From: Schistosoma mansoni
Lineage: Eukaryota; Platyhelminthes; Trematoda; Strigeidida; Schistosomatidae
Length of the DNA: 64,000 nucleotides
Assembly (NCBI RefSeq): GCF_000237925.1
Contig: NC_031497.1
Span: 18,777,705-18,841,704, forward strand
Direction of reading: 5' to 3'
In this document: piece by piece, positions 1 through 11,395 of the stretch
Numbering within the stretch: position 1 is the first letter of the stretch
Layout: each line of letters begins with the position of its first letter
Position numbers and translations under genes: made by a program
Notes under the pieces: model-generated
The model's input: only the letters and a program-made list of their open reading frames with translations
The model's database searches: none
Told to the model about the DNA's origin: nothing

Positions 1-1157
1 TTGTACTTACCTATTTATGTTAATGTGGTCAGGAAATTACTCTATATAATTGTATGAGTTGGGTCGTATAACTGAACGGCTACACAACAGGGATTTTATC
101 TGCTTGTCAGTTTAGTCCTCTAATCAAACACTATGTTGGCAATATTTCGACAACCAATAAGTATTAAAGCCTCAGTTGTTGTTCAGTGGTCAATCGTAAA
201 ATAGGTCATCAGTCCCACAGACACTGAGAGAACTAGTTAGTAGTCGAACTAGACAATACTACTACATCCATAGTAACCGCTTGAGTACACAGGTCTCAGA
301 ACAATGCAAGAACATGTTGGTTTTATAGTTATAACAAAACTAGAAACACAGAGACTTGCAGGCCAAATCACAAAAGTGTAAAAGCTAAGTACTGGCTAGT
401 GTTTTAATTACAGCTAATAATTATACTGATCTACTCGTACTGTTATGTATGCTAGCTATGCTGACAGATATAAGTAGTATGTAGCAACAGTCGGAAGTGA
501 AATGCCTGGCAGCAGAAGATTGAAACGAAGAGAACAGAAATGAATTTGGGGAGCGATCGAAATAACAGAATTAGAGGGATAGTGGAGGATGTAAACGACG
601 ACGCAGATAAGATATGCAAATGATGTATTTAATGTATGATTTTCAGATTTTATCAAGTCACTGTGATTTTGCATTAAGTAATGAATCGGTTTTCTTTCAC
701 CTGAGTTCTCGTTCACTATTACTCCATTCACTAATCCGATTGACCAGTCTGCTAACAAAAAATACAATGATCTTGGCTGATTGTTTATGTCCATTTATTT
801 GCCTTCATTGTATAGTCAAACTACACACCAAAAGACCATGATGCACTTAACTCTTTTACTTAAAACACATTTGATACTACATGATTGTAACAAATTGTAT
901 ATGCATGCAGCTCAACATAAATTTACTGGTCCGGTTGAGACGCTATAGGGAAGTATAGTATGCAAACAAAATAAAGTACTGTTTACCTGAACCACGATAA
1001 CTGAGTTGAGTCCAAAATTAGTGAGTCAGTCGTTAAAAATTGAGTCAAAACGGTGTTTAACAGATTCACGGTAGGAGAAGGGGTAATCTTAGTAATGTTA
1101 AATGTTTTACACTTGACAGAAATATAATGCAAGCACTGAACTAATAATAAACACCCT
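1..1157. other. Intergenic or intronic DNA, no gene recognised
   Basis: AT-rich sequence with only short chance reading frames. I saw no domain, no phase-matched exon pair and no repeat shared with the rest of the window. It lies on the 3' side of the SDHAF2 exon at 5778-6043, so it could be intronic to that gene, but I found no downstream SDHAF2 exon here. Confidence 0.4.
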
Positions 1158-1169
1158 TCATTTGTATGT

Positions 1170-4100
1170 CCCGACCGTTGCTGCTACCTTGACGTGGTGG
1201 TTGGGCTTGCCTATCGTGATGAAGCAATCGAGCTATGCTGGCTGGAACAATCGTTCCTCGAGGTCCTACCATGCCAGACAGGTCGGTTGAAGAGCGGTAA
1301 GACTAAAAGCAGCAATCCCAAGGTCCGAAGGCGAAGTCGTACTGCCGACTGTACAGAGGTGTGACGGCAGTAAGGTGTTTCCTTCAGACAACCAGCATGA
1401 CAGCGCTGCTGCCTTCCCATAAAGAGGGGTGGGGTTAGAAAAGGTCGACCCTAAAAATGAACACCTCGCCTTATCTCACGGATTTCCGTCTCCGGCGGTA
1501 AGGTCATTTGAAGAACGGAGCTAACACGTCAAAAATCCCCCACAAAAAGGCCGTGCGTGACCGGCCTCAAGCAGTTGTCCCTTGGGCACTGCGGTCACGC
1601 TCCCAGGTCGTTAAGACCAACACTAATCCGACTTCTTTTTCAGGTCCCTCAAGAAATACCCTTCCACGATGTGGGCAGCCGAGAAGTGATATTAGCCCTC
1701 AAACCCGTAACAGCACACGAGACCAAGTGGGTCACTTTCAAATCCTTGCTACACCTCCTAATAACTCTTTTATCTCCACGACTAACCCTTCCCACGTCCT
1801 TTCATCACCTCGCATTGCTAGGGCAAACGATTCAAGTACACGGAACGTTATTCCTGGTCTCCTGAAACCACGCTCTAAACTACATATAGGAACTTTTAAT
1901 GTCCGAACATTGTGCCAAATAGGACAACAGGCTTCCTTAGCTAGGACTCTAGAATCTTACACCATCGATGTGTGCTGCGTCTCCGAAACGCGCATACAAG
2001 ATCCGAGTAGTGTCATTCATTTGACCTCACCTAATCAAAATAAAGAACCATCTCGATACACGCTTCGTGTATCTGGAAGCCTTGATGCTGCTTCCCGTGG
2101 CCTCGCTGGAGTAGGTATAGCATTAAGTCCTAGGGCAGAACTTGCTCTTTTAGACTGGATCCCAGTAGACAGTCGTCTATGCGCTGTCCGACTAAACGGA
2201 TCAGTAAGGACTCGGAAAGATAGGGAAACTCGTCGTTGCCTCTTCGTCGTCTCTGCCTACTCTCCCACTGACTGCAGCTCAGACGATATAAAAGATGAGT
2301 TCTACAGGAAACTTTCTGACCTTCTCCGAAAAGCTAGGCGTTCTGATGTAGTAATAGTGGCTGGTGACTTTAATGCTCAAGTAGGTAAACTAAGTGAAAG
2401 GGAAAGATACCTGGGTGGATCTTATGGTGTCGTGGCTAAAAGAACAGATAATGGCGACCGTCTGTTGCAGCTGTGCTCAGATAACCGCCTATTTCTTGCA
2501 AATACTAACTTTAAGCATAAGGAAAAACATCTTTTGACATGGCGAACCCCGAATTCGTCCCAACGTTGGACCCAATTAGATCACATCGCTATCAGCCACC
2601 GATGGAGGGGCTCGATAGAAGACTGTCGCTCATTCTGGAGCACATGTTTAGACTCAGATCATGCTCTAGTGCGAGCACGTATCTGTCTGCGTCTTACTGG
2701 ACGTAGGAAAGACACTGCAGGGAAGCCTCTAAGGGTTCTACTTAATGATAAGCAAGCTAAGAATATATTTCAGGAACAACTGGAAAAACAGTTAGACAGA
2801 CATGTAAGTTGTGCCCACCCCGAAGCAGCGTGGAATGACATCCGTAAAGCTGTGGAAACAGCAGTGATATCCGCTAGTAAGGTAAGCCATAAGGTCAGGG
2901 AGAAACAATGAATCTCGGCAGCATCTACTGCACTGATAGATGCTCGAAAACTCATCCCACCTGGCTCTGAACATAACGAAGAGCGGAGTCAGCTTAAGCG
3001 AAGGCTAATAAGAAGCCTACGCAATGATCGTGAACAGTGGTGGGTAGCGAAAGCAAGAGAGATGGAAAAGGCAGCGGCGATAGGTAACAGCAGACAACTA
3101 TTCAGACTTATTAAAGAAACCGGCATTAGGAACCCAACTATTAGCGAAACTATCTCAGACAAAGATGGACATGTCATTCATTCTCAATCCAGGAGATTGG
3201 ATCGATGAGCAGAACACTTTAGGGATCAGTTCAATTGGCTTTCAGCCACACTTCAGTTACCCACGATCCCCAGTCGTCCTGAATGGAAAATTGATGTAAG
3301 TCCTCCAACTCTCTTCGAGGTTGATAAAGCTATAGGAAATCTAAAGCGAGGGAGAGCAACAGGCCCTGACAGGTTTACTCCTGAGATTTTTAAGAATGAA
3401 GGTCCAGTACTAGCAACGAGATTGACTGAGGTCTTAGGTAGAATCTGGGAACTGGACGTAATTCCATCTGACTGGTCCCAATCACTGATTGTGCCAGTCT
3501 ATAAGAAGGGACAAAAGTCCTCCTGTGACAATCACAGAGGAATCAGTTTGACTAATATAGTGTCTAAAATATTAGCTTCAATAATACTTGGACGCCTAAC
3601 CAAAGCTCGTGAAGAGCAGACTAGAGAAAACCAGGCTGGTTTCCGACCTGGACGTGGTTGCATAGACCAGATATTCACTCTACGTCAGATCCTAGAACAT
3701 AGACATACATTCAGACGTCCCACAATAGTAGTATTTCTTGACCTTAAGGCGGTATTTGACTCCGTTGATCATGAGGTTCTATGGGAGTGTTTGTCAGTGA
3801 AAGGAGTACCAAAGAAGTACATTAACCTCATAAAGGCTCTCTACTCGAACACAACTGGTCGAGTTAGAGCCTATGGCGAACCGTCATCAGAATTGGTTAC
3901 CTCAAGTGGTGTTCGTCAGGGCTGTCCAGTCTCCCCATTCTTGTTTAACTTTGTCGTTGACATGCTTTTAGAGATATCACTTTCATCATCTCAATCTCCT
4001 GGAGTTGAACTTTTACCGGGAGATTCACTTGTTGACTTAGAATACGCCGACGACATAGTTTTATTCGGTGAAGACGCTGACAAAATGCAGAGTCTTCTGA

Positions 4101-5111
4101 CCACTATAAGCAACAATGCAGGCATGTTCGGGATGCGATTCTTCCCTTTGAAATGCAAAATGTTACTTCAGGATTGGGTTGCATCGACACTTGAACTAAT
4201 GATAGGGAGTGAAGTAGTTGAGCGTGTAGACTACTTCACTTATCTTGGAAGTCTCATCAGCCCTTGTGGTCTGGTGTGTGACGAAATATCAACACGGATA
4301 CAGAAGGCTCGTCTAGCTTTCGCCAACTTGCGCCATTTATGGCGTAGGCGAGATATCCATCTAGCAACAAAAGGACGGGTTTACTGTGCAGCAGTTTGTT
4401 CCGTCCTACTTTACGGCAGTGAAACATGGCCGATAAGAGTAGAGGATATTCGTAGGCTACTAGTATTCGATCATAGGTGTCTTCGACGCATTGCTCGTAT
4501 ATCCTGGGACCACCGGGTAAGTAATGCAGATGTTAGGAAACGGGTACTAGGTAAGGATGGCAAATCGATTGATGAAGTAGTGAAACTTCATCAGTTGAGA
4601 TGGCTGGGACATGTGTTACGTATGCCCAACCACCGACTGCCCCGACGTGCAATGCTTTATGGTGTAGGAGCAGGTTGGAAGAAAGCCAGACCAAAACATG
4701 GCATAAATCCATGAAGTCGCTGACAAGTGGACTGGGCCGTGTTGGTAGGTGTAGACTACCTGGTTGGGATTCGCGAGAAGATAGCGATCGATGGTTAGAG
4801 ACCTTGAATGACATGGCTCAAAATCGTTTGCAATGGCGAAGGTGCATCCACTCTTTGTGTTCTACCAAATTCTAATCTTCTGAATTCTTCATGTCCCTAT
4901 CCTTTTTCGCTTTCCAAATTTATTTCATTGTATTATACTCCTTCAATAACATCTTCAAACCCTTATCTTTCACATAATACTTATACTCTTACTACTTCTA
5001 CCAATATGGGATTTGAATCGACAACTTAATCTCTGTGCTAATGTGGTATGGCAACTCGAACTGATGTACGTACGTACGAAGTTCTACGTTGTAACTGACC
5101 GACTGACTGAC
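1170..5111 (+). mobile_element. Near full-length RTE-type non-LTR retrotransposon with 12-bp TSD
   Basis: The element is bounded by an exact 12-bp target-site duplication, TCATTTGTATGT, at 1158-1169 and 5112-5123. It starts with a GC-richer leader (CCCGACCGTTGCTGC) and ends in tandem GACT units instead of poly(A), which is typical of RTE-clade elements. A single long reading frame encodes an apurinic-type endonuclease followed by reverse transcriptase. The roughly 3.94 kb length and one-ORF plan fit the schistosome RTE families (SR2/SR3/Perere-3 type), but I cannot assign the family without a library search. Related 3' ends occur at 33745-34349 and 55824-56125. The intact TSD shows the copy is barely eroded at its edges, although its ORF is broken. 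Confidence 0.9.
1508..4875 (+). pseudogene. Broken RTE endonuclease/reverse transcriptase ORF
   Basis: One frame runs from the ATG at 1508, interrupted by TGA at 2909-2911 and TGA at 3206-3208. It shifts frame near 4688, where the sister copy at 33.9 kb has a few extra bases, and finishes in the +1 frame at 4875. The N-terminal half is an endonuclease: GTFNVRTL near residue 128, the catalytic-type VAGDFNAQVG near 283 and SDHALV near 384. The second half is reverse transcriptase, with DLKAVFDS near 3742, SGVRQGCPVSPFLF near 3906 and the catalytic YADDIVLF near 4042. A conserved C-terminal tail (RWLGHVLRMP, WRRCIHSL) follows. With two nonsense codons and one frameshift it cannot make a full protein. 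The coding potential is otherwise well preserved, so inactivation looks recent. Confidence 0.9.
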
Positions 5112-5123
5112 TCATTTGTATGT

Positions 5124-5777
5124 TCCCTCAACTTAAAGATCTATCACATAGAAACGAGACCAACGTTAATCCCTCCACAAACACCATTATTGCAACCAGG
5201 CTTTTTTCAAACTACCTTATTAAAAATGCATTTTCTCCGGCTCAGTAGATTCAGCATGACAGAGTGGGTATAGATCTGATGAGTCGGTCGAATACTTTGA
5301 TTCAACTATTTGCTGACCTTCAGGTACTATTTGACAGCAACAACTGATTTACAATGCAACATTTGATGATCGAAGTTATGCTTTCAACAGATATACTACA
5401 AGTAAATGTTTTTTAAGCTCAGAGCGATGATCAATAACCATAATTGTTTGCGGATTGACTGAATATCATTTTCCAATCGACGTTTTGTATGATTCCGTAG
5501 GTAAAACAAGCCAACTGAGTTAAGTGAGCGGTTTTATCGCCCGAAAGATATTTTGTTGCCCAATAATTGCTGACGAACAACGAATGTCTTTGTTTAACAA
5601 AGAGAATGGTCAACCATGAACATATTAAAAATATTAGCTCTGGAAAGATAAAAAAACATTGGTGGACTAATATTTTGGCATCTAACTTTCAATAACTGAA
5701 TTCCTTATAAAATAACAACACAAGACTATGAGTAAACTGAAAACTTATAGAAATATATATGAATATGATCAGAATAC
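5124..5777. other. Probable SDHAF2 intron DNA
   Basis: This lies between the TSD of the RTE insertion and the splice donor of SDHAF2 exon 1 (GT at 5777-5776, minus strand). I searched the minus strand for the conserved second SDHAF2 exon and did not find it. A minus-strand stretch near 5580 begins after a CAG and reads NYWATK, but what follows does not match the family. Confidence 0.45.
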
Positions 5778-6043
5778 CTTAACAGAATTCCATTTTCCAA
5801 ATTCCCACGCTTTCTACTTTGATATAATAAACGAGCTCTGCGAACATCATCTGTTTCTGTGGTAGATGCTCGGTTTGTAGATCGTAGTTGTATGTCATCT
5901 ATAACATTATTCTGACCAAACGATGATTGGGTCGAAAAAAATGAATATCCAGAACACATTTTTATGTTATATTTAGGTAGAGTAATTAATCGGCCATTTA
6001 ACATATTAGGCAATCTTGTAATACTGTGCCATTTGAAATTCAT
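5778..6043 (-). CDS. SDHAF2: SDHAF2, first coding exon (succinate dehydrogenase assembly factor 2, mitochondrial)
   Basis: The ATG at 6043 opens an 88-codon exon. Residues 1-30 are basic and amphipathic (MNFKWHSITRLPNMLNGRLI), as expected of a mitochondrial targeting peptide. The end carries the family signature RRARLLYQSRKRG..LENGILL (about residues 69-88), the hallmark of SDHAF2/Sdh5/SdhE proteins, which promote covalent flavin attachment to the succinate dehydrogenase flavoprotein in the mitochondrial matrix. The exon stops at a GTATTC donor after two bases of a codon. The rest of the family domain (the FAKEHL and YYWAT regions) was not found in the 5.7 kb on its 3' side, part of which is the RTE insertion at 1170-5111. 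Either the next exon is outside the window or this is an orphan exon. The signature itself is unmistakable. Confidence 0.85.
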
Positions 6044-7847
6044 TCTGTTTATGCTGATTAACTCAAGATAAACTCAAACCCTGCTTAGCACTGGTTATCT
6101 ACAAAGAAGTACACATAACGTAGTTATTATGTACATACTGAATTTTGAACAAAACAAACGATACTTAACACAGACTTGATAACATTAAAACTGATATTTT
6201 ACTAATAATGATCACGTCGTTATTTTTTCTCCACGATAACAGAATGTTCACTGAGAAATGAGCAAATACCAAGTGGAGTGAATATTATTCCTAAGAAATA
6301 TAGGCAGCAAGACGGTAAATAAACGTTGATTTCATGGTGATATCAAGCCAATCAGAAGCATTTGAGGGATTTCAGGGTCACAGCGTCGATTTCAGTACCT
6401 GGTGCTTATGTACAATCGGTTCACAGAGGATTTTAGAGAAGACTTGACAATTAGGCGTTTACAATAAACAGAACCACTAAGCAATTCCTTTGTTTGTAAT
6501 TTCGGTAATCAAACGACTTTTAGACCTTGCGCAGGCTACCGTGATGTTGTCCTCCGATGTAACAATGAAGGAAGACGTTTTCTAGAATAGGAATCTTTTT
6601 CTCTCGATCCAGATTGAGACTAAGGTATATTATAATAATTACCGTGAACTGTATAATAAAAGCACCAGTAACATAAGCTGCAATAATCGCAGATGTTACG
6701 TGAGCTTCGGTTGTTCAGCGGTATGAGTATTTTGAAGATATATGCGGAATAAAAATCACAAACTTACACAACCGGTGAACACACAAACAATATTGAAGCT
6801 ATGTGGTCGAGGCTGAGAGTTCTCGCGACCTCCTGGGACCAATTATTAAGTAGCTATATTAGTGAGTTCCTTCACCTTATGCATTACGATTTTAGAACCT
6901 TTGAACCTCTCTCTAACCTTGGCAAGTCTTTGGATCATATAAAAGAAGTGTATCCACTTAAATTCTTTGGTTTTGCATAATATATATTTTGCTCTATACT
7001 GACTGTTTACTGATTGTCTAATATTTCTCGAGGTCACACAGGATTCATTCAAAAGTCGTCCATAAATTATAATCACGCCGATTTACTCTTATTCTAAAAT
7101 GAACACAGAATTTTGTAACATTCAGGTAGTGTGATTAGGATTTATTACTAATACCAATTATCTTTTTGACTATCGTTCTTTAACACTACGCCAGAAGATT
7201 AAGTTCGTTCCATAAGATGGGAAGCCAATATAACTGGTGTTTTGAAGAGGAACTACATAATGATTTCCTTTCTTGGCATTCAATTGTTTAAAGCTACTAG
7301 TTTATGAAACTACTAAAAACATCAGAAAACGGCAAGGATAGGCTGCTGACAAAGACTAAGAGAGCGCTGATCGTCGAAATACCTAAGCCTTTTGATGATA
7401 AAAATTCAATTAAATATTTCTCTTTCCCCTAAAATAAGAATGTACATAAAGTAAGTTGGTGAACTGTGCATCAATAGTGGCTGCAGTCACCGACTGTTAT
7501 TGCGGAAAATGAAATACGTGATCAACACGTCAAAATAAGTGTTCGAGTTCGCGTACATTGTCAGGGCTGTCAAGTGTAGTTTATAGTAGGAAACGCATAA
7601 CAGTGTGATATTTTACACGTATTGATTTCAAAATGTCAAACATATAACACGGACTTTTGAGGCCACTCAACTTGGATAAGAATTGAAGTCACTAGTAGTT
7701 TCCTGACCTTTTTTTTTAGCATAAAAGACAAGAAATTTGAACCGCAAGTTACCAAAGTCACCGAAAACCCCTGACCTACAAATCACAATTGGCGCTAGTA
7801 AAATTTGAGAAGTTCCAACTTGATATGTTCCTTTAGAATTGTTCAGT
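6044..7847. other. Upstream/intergenic DNA between SDHAF2 and the CR1 element
   Basis: This contains the 5' flank of SDHAF2 on its left. I see no domain-bearing reading frame, no tRNA-like sequence and no repeat shared with other parts of the window. Short frames near 6846-7076 and 7667-7882 show no family resemblance. Confidence 0.4.
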
Positions 7848-10800
7848 TGGTTGTAGATGGAACAAAAGGAACTTTCACTCAACGGGCTTCCGTTTCTAGT
7901 AGCAGTGGATCAACAATACTTCCAGGCAGGGACCCAGTTATATCAACGATAATAAAGAAAAAAAGAAATCGGTATATCCTAATAAGATGTTATCCTTAGT
8001 CCTTAAGAATAGGTCAAGTTTCCTCTCAAAGGAATTCTAAGAAGTCATTTGGACCAGCTCAGTCGGCAGTGAATTCCAGCATTTGTGACTCTCAATGAGT
8101 AGAAGTTGTGTCTACAGTCCGTTCTACTATGTTAGGTCTCTGGGTGTAATCCTTTGGTTAGTATTGTGACTAAGATTTAGTAGATGTTTAAGGGAATGTT
8201 CAAAAGTATATAAGGCACTGTAGGCAATTAGAAAGCCAACTCCAAGATTTCTGTACTCTAATGGATAGAGGTTAAGTGATTGGAGGTGCTCTTCATAAGG
8301 TTTGAATTTGAGTCCTTGAACTGATTTCGTGGCTCGACGTTGGATACGTTCCACAGTGTTCTTATCCTTTTGGGGTGAAAGAAGATATACTATCTCTCCG
8401 TACTCTGAATTGGAAAGTTCTTCCGTCAAACTGGCCAAAAATGCTCTTCAATTTTACCAGTGCAAGGTCTGCTTAAAAAGGTGTTTTCGTCACATTTAGC
8501 GTTAGACTTCAAGGCGTAGGGTACCAACACACCTAAATATTTTTCGACTTGGGATTATTCTAGAGAGGAGTTTCCTAAGTTGTAACTATAGTCTGCAACA
8601 TACTGAAGGTACGACTAGTTTTCTAGTTTTGTAACTCTAAACCAGTAACACCTATGTTCGAAGCGTTCCCCAACCAGTTGAAATCAGAAGTCAGATGAGA
8701 AGAGGTAGGAAAGATATATTTGATACGTTATCAATATATCGAGAAGCGTTTACTGTGATCTGGCTAGCGAACGTAGGAGCTGTGTCCCACGCTGGATCGT
8801 AACGTGGTCTAGTGCGGATGCATGACCGAAAGCCTTCAGTTAAACAATTCCACTTAAAACAATTTGGTCAGCCTCCAATGTCGAACACTTAATGATCTAT
8901 TGATTTTGGGGAATTATTTACAGCTACAATGCCTCAGATGGACTACTTTGCACTTTGAAGTGCTGAAGGTATGTCCGTTGTCGTCTTCCCATATTTGAAG
9001 TCGAGTTAGATCCTCCTGAATTGCTAGTATATCGCTTTGGTTACGTATCTCTCTCGCCAAAGTTAGACATCGTCAGCAAAAAGCAATAAATTAGACGATA
9101 CTTGTTGTGGAAGATCGTTTATATGAATGAAGAAGAGAAGAGGTCCTAGTACTGAATCCTGGGGAGCCCAAATACGACATTCCATACACTGAGAGAAAGT
9201 GTAGTGTACCCTGACCTTAAAATGTCGATCATTTAGATATGAAGTGGGCCAGTCAATTAGAGGTAGTTTGATACCAAATCGTTTGAGCTTATTTTTAAGA
9301 CATAAAAGGTTGACCATATCAAAAGCCTTTGAGAGATCAAGGTGAATGATGTCAACCTTCTCCTTATGATCAAGGATGGTTGTCTATCTGTCCACTGCAG
9401 CCAACCGGTTGGTTACACAAAAGTGACATTTTCTGAAACCGTGTTGTTGGGGTGAAAAGAAGTTTATGAGAAATAAATTTCCATGTGTACCATCGCATAT
9501 CAGGAACTCTATAATTTTTTAGGGTATAGAGAGAAGAGCGACCGGTCGGTAACTTGAATGTTCGCTGCGTCGACCTCCTTTGAAATTGGTGTGATGTGAG
9601 CCGGCTTCCGACTTTCCGGTAGTTCGCCACGACTTGGCGAGTGTTAGAACATCACGCTAAACAGTGTTCTCGGGATTGAAGTTGCTTTCCTCAGTATAGC
9701 AGAATGAACCATATCCGAAGTAGGAGAGGTGTCTTTTCTTATGTGCTGCAGTTTTCGGAACACCAAAGTCGGCGCTGAGGTTCACTTCGGAAAGTCCTGC
9801 GCAATTGAAGATGAAGCTTTTATCAGTATAGTTGATGTGGGTCGGTTGGAATGCACGAAAGTGTTGTTTATCCAAAAGGTTGGCGGCGTCACCGTCGTTA
9901 TTGCTCGGGCCATTCGGACCTGGCAGTTGGGAAACTCCAGTTTTGGCTTGTCCACGAGAGGCTGCATGATGGAATAAGCTTTTCGGATTGGAGACAAACT
10001 TATCGATGAGCTTTATCTGGTACTGAAGCCTGTCGTAACTACTTTCGTTTACGTGCAGCAAACGCCCTTCATGCTCAAACCAGCGTAAATAGCTATAACA
10101 GAGGTTACGAGCTACTGTTTTCAGCACTATGTTTTATAACTACACATAATCCCATACTTTCAAGCTTCTTTATGAACCGCCTTCACTTATATAGCCCCTT
10201 ATCCACTCATACCATGTTGACACTTATTTTCGTTAACCTATTATAATGCTCTTGCCTAATAAGTAACATAATGACAAAGGAATATACCAAGTGGTTATAC
10301 CTCAATTATTCCTCCATGAACATTGCTTTGCTTTTCGTCCTTCCTTTTTCTAACAGCCTTTTTCAGCCCCCCCCCTGAGATACGCCACCGAAAACAGATA
10401 TGGAACGGGTGACTTCATCCTGCACCATTATTAAAGCCTCAGATATTCCAGAGGGACATAAGGTTGAAGTTTCTAGGAGCCCTCAACTTTGCGTGGACCT
10501 ATTCTCGACCATCAGTTGCATATCACAACGCCGCCTTCATAAAGCCCGCCAGTTATGATACTGACACCATGTTTCTTACGAAAACCATCTACATTCATAT
10601 CTTATAAAATATCAACCCAGCTGAGTAATTTTCCACAGCGAAAATTGTAACTTCTGTAACAATGTGATCTTGCCTGTAAACTGGCATGTCTCATGTAAAA
10701 TGCTGTTAATTGAGAATAAATTATTATTATTGTTATTGCCTTCGTGCATATGTTCCCTATTTGTTTGGATTGCCTATATGCTCTGCGGTTACCAGTTCGT

Positions 10801-11395
10801 TTGTATTCCGCCCAGCAGTGCCTTTTGTTTCTTAGCAAATGAAGAGTGCAGTTCTTGATGACTGTAGGTTGCTTGAAGATTTTGGGAACCGTTGGCGGAG
10901 CGGACTGCTTTGTAGCACACAAGATCTTTTGCAGCAAGAAATCCCAATGAGCATCTACACAAAGTTGAGGGTGAAGTTCATAGTCCACCTGCTGTAGATT
11001 GTCCTATAGAGCTGACCTATCGAACCGTCTGAAATTCCAGCACCTATTGTCCGGAGGATGTCTTAGCTCAGTTTTACTGATAAAACTGAAGGCTATGACG
11101 GCGTGGTTGCTGTTTCCCAAGAGAGCCAGAATTGAGAGGTTGTCGACTGGGAATTCTTCATTTGCAAGTACCTTCTCTAAGTGTCATGGCGTCTGACTGT
11201 TTTTCCCATGAGTTTACGACTTGACATTTTCGAATAATTCCCGATCTTCAATGTGTTTGAAGAACCGGTCCTCAGTAGAATTTCCACGTCCGATGTACGT
11301 ATGTTCCGCGAAATCGATTTTAGAAATATTCAAGTCTCCTAGAATAAGGAAATGAATGAATCCGAGTAGAATGCTATTGACGTTGTCGATCAAGA
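7848..11395 (-). mobile_element. CR1-like non-LTR retrotransposon, decayed copy 1
   Basis: Read on the minus strand, the order is endonuclease remnant, reverse transcriptase, RT C-terminal tail, 3' end. The endonuclease piece (about 11395-10985) contains ILGDLNISKIDF and a downstream NHAVIAFSF segment. The RT region (9063-9317) has APQDSVLGPLLFFIHINDLP followed by LLLFADDV. The tail (8127-8438) has VERIQRRATK.VQGLKF...LNLYPLEYRNL, characteristic of CR1/jockey-type RTs. Many stops and frame changes separate these pieces, so the copy is dead. From 7848 to 10974 it matches 22946-26072 at a constant offset of 15098 with no difference that I found. Here the element continues a further 420 bases upstream. 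A diverged relative lies at 58380-58711. Confidence 0.85.
8127..11395 (-). pseudogene. Decayed CR1 endonuclease-RT reading frame, copy 1
   Basis: The fragments, in N-to-C order on the minus strand, are: endonuclease C-terminal part (11395-10602, including CVDAHWDFLLQKIL), a linker (10127-9657), a thumb/palm region (9630-9370), the catalytic palm with FADDV (9317-9063), and the RT tail (8438-8127). Each is open for only 70-160 codons, and they do not share one frame. I see no plausible way for this to yield active protein. The FADD box marks the jockey/CR1 superfamily, unlike the YADD of the RTE element at 1170-5111. Confidence 0.8.

Noticed and set aside
5431-5613. Minus-strand NYWATK after a CAG acceptor as SDHAF2 exon 2 or 3
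   Set aside because: SDHAF2 has a YYWAT motif, but the residues following here show no similarity, and the intervening FAKEHL part is absent.
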